Shown piece after piece: positions 34,111 to 37,418 of a stretch of 37,418 bases of DNA; the stretch's first letter is position 1; every line of letters starts with the position of its first letter. The stretch comes from Mycoplasmopsis cricetuli ATCC 35279. GTDB lineage: Bacteria > Bacillota_I > Bacilli_A > Mycoplasmatales > Metamycoplasmataceae. The stretch covers positions 1 through 37,418 of the forward strand of contig NZ_JAHB01000008.1 of assembly GCF_000526955.1 (NCBI RefSeq), read 5' to 3'. The notes under the pieces were generated by a model that made no database searches, was not told the origin of the DNA, and worked only from the letters and a program-made list of their open reading frames with translations. The position numbers and the translations under genes were made by a program.

Positions 34111-37100
34111 TTAATAAACATAATATTTTTCATCATTTGGATCATAATAAAATGAATCAGATTCTTTTTTATTTAGTTTATAATCATAAATTACAATTCG
34201 ATAATTTCCTTTTTCAGTAAGTCCTCTTAATGAAATGTTTTTATTCTTTCTGGTAAATAAGATAAGTTCATCATCTTTATATATTTCATAAGCAATTGTT
34301 GAGTTTTTTTCTTGCTCACTTAATTGAATATTAAGATTTATTGATCCTTTGTAAGCTTTTCGAATTTCAACTTTAGGCTTAACGTTTTCTAGATAAAGTG
34401 GAACTTCTTTTATTTCCTTAATATCAGCAAACAAATTGTAGTATTCAATTGGCACAGGAAATTTAGGATATTGAGATGTAAAATTTTTAATTCTCTGATC
34501 AATGTTATTTTGTCCAAATCGTTGCATAATTTCACTAAAATCATATCCACTTGCAATAGTGAACATAATTACAAGTCTTTCAGGACTAGCGCTTCATCCA
34601 CGTAAGTCTGTAAGTTTGAATTTATCATGATGTTTACCTTCGCGAACAAGCCTCATTGCTGTCCCATACAAACCAAATTTTTTAATATTTTCTGCAAGAT
34701 TTTTATCATAAAAAGAATATTTAACAAAATCATAGTTTTTTTCATAATCTCAATGTTTGAAAAAACTCGTTGCTATAAATCAAGCATAAATTTTTTTAAA
34801 AACATCAGAATCATCAAAAAAGAAAATTCTTTTTTCTTTATTTTTAATTTTTTCTTCTAAATTTTTTTCAAAAAAAGCAATAGTAGAGTTTTGTCCTTGA
34901 GTTAAGTTTTGATGATAGTAAGAAAGTTGTTCAATATTTTCAATATCTAAATTTTCATTTTTAATTTTTCTTAAAAGTGCAGATTTTGCTCCTTCCATAG
35001 CATATAAATTATTAGTAGCTTCTGGGAGAACAATATCTTCATTATCAATTGTGTGTCCATACTCATGCATAAATCCTCATTCATACATGTTAGTTCCATT
35101 GATAAAGGCTTTTCCAGAACTAACTGGGAGATGAAAATATTCTTCAATTGCAAATAAATTAGATGGTGAAGTTACTGTGTTTGTGAATGTAGCATGCACT
35201 TTGTGTTTGGTAATATGATGTCTTGGATTTGAATCATTATTGTCATATCCATCATATTTTCTGTAAATTGATAATCATTCAAAAATTTGTTGGGCATATT
35301 TTTCAATAAAAGCATTTGCTTTTTCTTCAGTTGTTAAACCAATTTCATCATAAGCTTCTTGGATTGCAACTGAACTAATAGAAAGTTGAAAATTACCTTG
35401 TACTAAATCTTGAAACTCAACAATTGTCATATCAGGAGCCAAGTTATTTTTAACTTTCTTGTTATACTCTTTTAATTCTTGTAAATATTTTCAAAATCTT
35501 GTTTGATTATTAGCTAAATTGCTATTGTAAATAAAAAATGGATGCTCTTGATTTTGGGAATCTGGATTTTGAAAATCAATTCTTATTCTAACTTTTTCTT
35601 TAGAATCATTTTTCCCAAACAACATTAATGGAAAAGGTTCTTTAGTTAGATCGATTTCAAGTTTATTTCAACCAGTTTTTAATTTTCATTTTTTAATAAA
35701 TAATTCACCATAACTGTTATTTTTAACATTATGAACAGGTCGAGCAGCAAGATAAACATTATTGGAATTTCCATCAACAAAAACATTTAATTTATTTATT
35801 TTTCCAGATGATAAGTATTTACCTAATATATCAACATTTTCATAGTGAAAGTATTGTTTGGTTCTTACTTTTTCAGGTCAACCACTTCCAATTGAAAGCA
35901 AATTTACAATTGAATTTTTGTCAACTACAATCATTTTTTTAGAATTTTCAATATTTTCAAGTAATTTTTGATTCAATAAATGCAATTGCAAGGAATTTAA
36001 AAAATCTTTATAGATTTCTTTTAAAAAATTTTTGGTATTTTCAATTGTTTGTTTATTTTTATACCCTTCATTTATGTTTAATCCTAAATTATCTGAATAA
36101 AACTGATAAATTAATGATAAATCATTGAGTTTTTTATTATCAATTATTTGATACTCTAAAGTGTTGTTTGGATTTTTTTCTAAAATAACAAACTCATCAG
36201 AATTATCATTTTTCTTAACTAGTAAATGTTCAAAAACTTCACTAATAATATCTTTGTTTTTAAATCCAAGTAATTTTCATCCCGGAACATATTGATTTAG
36301 TCAAATTATAAGTGGATTATCTTTGGAATAATTTACTGTGTTGTTATTAAAAATAATTTTATTTTTATCTGAAAGTAGGAGAATACTTCTTTTTTGATTT
36401 TTAATTGAAATTTTATCTCCAAGTAAAATTTTGCTGTTTTTTCTTAAAGTTATTGCATTTTCATTTTTTTGATTTTGATTTGAAATAATTCCGTTATTAA
36501 AATTTAAAACTCCAGAATTTTCCATGGTAATAAGTCCAGCTTCATTGCTAATATTGTCAGTCATTTCTCCACCATCAATGTTAATTGTACCTTTGGAAAA
36601 GAAAAAACTTGATCCACTATTGTTAGTTATTTTCCCAGATTTAAAATCAAAAGTAGCATTTTCTTCATTGCGTAAAACACTTCCATGATCTGAAAAAGAA
36701 TTACTAGCCTCAGCACCATTAAAAATTATGTGCCCATAATTTTTAAAAATAGCATAACCAGTTTTCTTAGCTACTGCATTAGTAAATTTAAGTCCATTGG
36801 TTACAATTAATTTAGCATTTTTTTCAACTGTAATCATAGCACTTTTTTCAAAGTTTCTTAACTGTCCATCAAAAATAATCTCATTTTCATTTTGATTTTC
36901 AACTTGTAAAGTTAATGAGCCCCCCGCTTTAATAACAAACATATCAAGCGGATGGTCTAAGTTTTTATCTCTTTTTATTGAAACTTTAGAACTGGTAGTT
37001 ATAATTATGTTTTTCTTAATTTCAATAGTTTGGTTAATTAAAACATCCTTATTAACAAAGATAGTTTCACCATCTTGGGCGTCTTTAACCGCATCATAAA

Positions 37101-37418
37101 GTGTTAAGTATTCCATTGATTTATTTTTATTATCTATAAAAATATTGTTTTCTTTGTTAATTGTTTTTTGTGTTAAGGGAGATTCGGAAGTAGATTTTGA
37201 ATTATCACTTTTAAGATTGCTATCATTTTGATTTGATTTTATTTGTTTAGTTTGATCTGTATTAGAAAAATGGTTTTTATCTAATTGGGTTTCTGATTTT
37301 AGTTTATTGTTTTCATTACTGTTATCAATTAATTTAGAATCGGTTTTGTTTTTATCACTATCAAGTAGTGGTTGAGTTGGTTTTAGTGAATCATTTGATT
37401 TTGAATTATCACTTTTAA
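34111..37418 (-). CDS. Large surface protein with beta-helix-like region and M60 zinc peptidase (N-terminus beyond window)
   Basis: The visible 1101 residues run from a repetitive Ser/Asn/Asp/Lys linker (LKSDNSKS occurs at least twice) at the window end. Next is a beta-helix-like region (37116 to about 36300: FVNKDVLINQTIEIKKNIII, GHIIFNGAEASNSFSDHGS, GTINIDGGEMTDN). After it come an M60 N-terminal-like beta domain, the peptidase core, and an Ig/FN3-like C-terminal domain. The core has GFMHEYGHTID (zinc HExxH at about 35067-35053) and a downstream Glu in PEATNNLYA (35020-35022), the HExxH...E layout of M60/enhancin-like enzymes. M60 peptidases cut glycosylated host proteins such as mucins; that substrate is inferred. 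The signal or lipobox is outside the window. Confidence 0.85.

Noticed and set aside
34111..37116. M60 gene as a broken series of fragments
   Set aside because: All breaks are TGA codons in the same frame; the gene is intact across the window.

Overview
The window comes from a mollicute, most likely a Mycoplasma/Mycoplasmopsis species. The DNA is extremely AT-rich. In every recognisable gene TGA has to be read as Trp (for example TGA codons inside sigA, glyS and potA), so the code is table 4. Genes are tightly packed with TAATG-type overlaps. No tRNA, rRNA 16S/23S/5S, IS element or CRISPR array was seen; the only RNA gene found is rnpB.

Layout. (1) 1-3864, minus strand: an immunoglobulin-attack pair, MIB (Ig-binding/blocking protein) followed by MIP (DUF31 serine protease lipoprotein, C-terminus outside the window). 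(2) 4128-7782, minus: two ABC exporter half-transporters forming a heterodimer with one degenerate ATP site. (3) 8127-13197, plus: potA-potB-potC-potD polyamine importer with overlapping genes. (4) 13277-14148, plus: efp and an Asp23/Gls24-like gene. (5) 14228-16944, minus: comEA-comEC-holA, a Firmicute-type order with a shortened ComEC. (6) 17011-17296: rnpB. (7) 17329-19087, minus: lemA and a DUF3137 gene. (8) 19261-20706, plus: a lipoprotein nuclease of the endonuclease I family. (9) 20768-22367, minus: an S1-like small protein and a degenerate glucose-6-phosphate isomerase homologue. (10) 22655-24037, plus: a coiled-coil, tail-anchored protein I do not recognise. (11) 24126-29714, plus: glyS-dnaG-rpoD(sigA)-Nif3, the conserved macromolecular synthesis cluster. 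(12) 29792-30701, plus: a lipoprotein coupled to a TM2-domain protein. (13) 30920-33978, minus: a GmrSD-like (DUF262 + DUF1524/HNH) restriction gene split by a frameshift, preceded by a small coupled reading frame carrying an (AT)14 repeat. (14) 34111 to the end, minus: a large surface protein combining a beta-helix-like region with an M60 zinc peptidase, N-terminus outside the window.

How the parts work together. The accessory content is dominated by host-facing, secreted or surface hydrolases: MIP against antibodies, the nuclease lipoprotein against nucleic acids, and the M60 protein probably against host glycoproteins. Together with the polyamine importer and the exporter they fit a parasite that lives on host macromolecules. 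Several accessory genes carry simple repeats placed where length change would alter expression or sequence: an 18-base homopolymer upstream of MIB, (AAT)10 in MIP, C7 in the lipoprotein at 29792, and (AT)14 before the restriction gene. The most interesting signal is the last one. A slippable dinucleotide tract sits in a small frame whose stop overlaps the start of the GmrSD-like gene, and that gene itself is broken near two short homopolymers, which suggests a switchable or recently inactivated defence locus.
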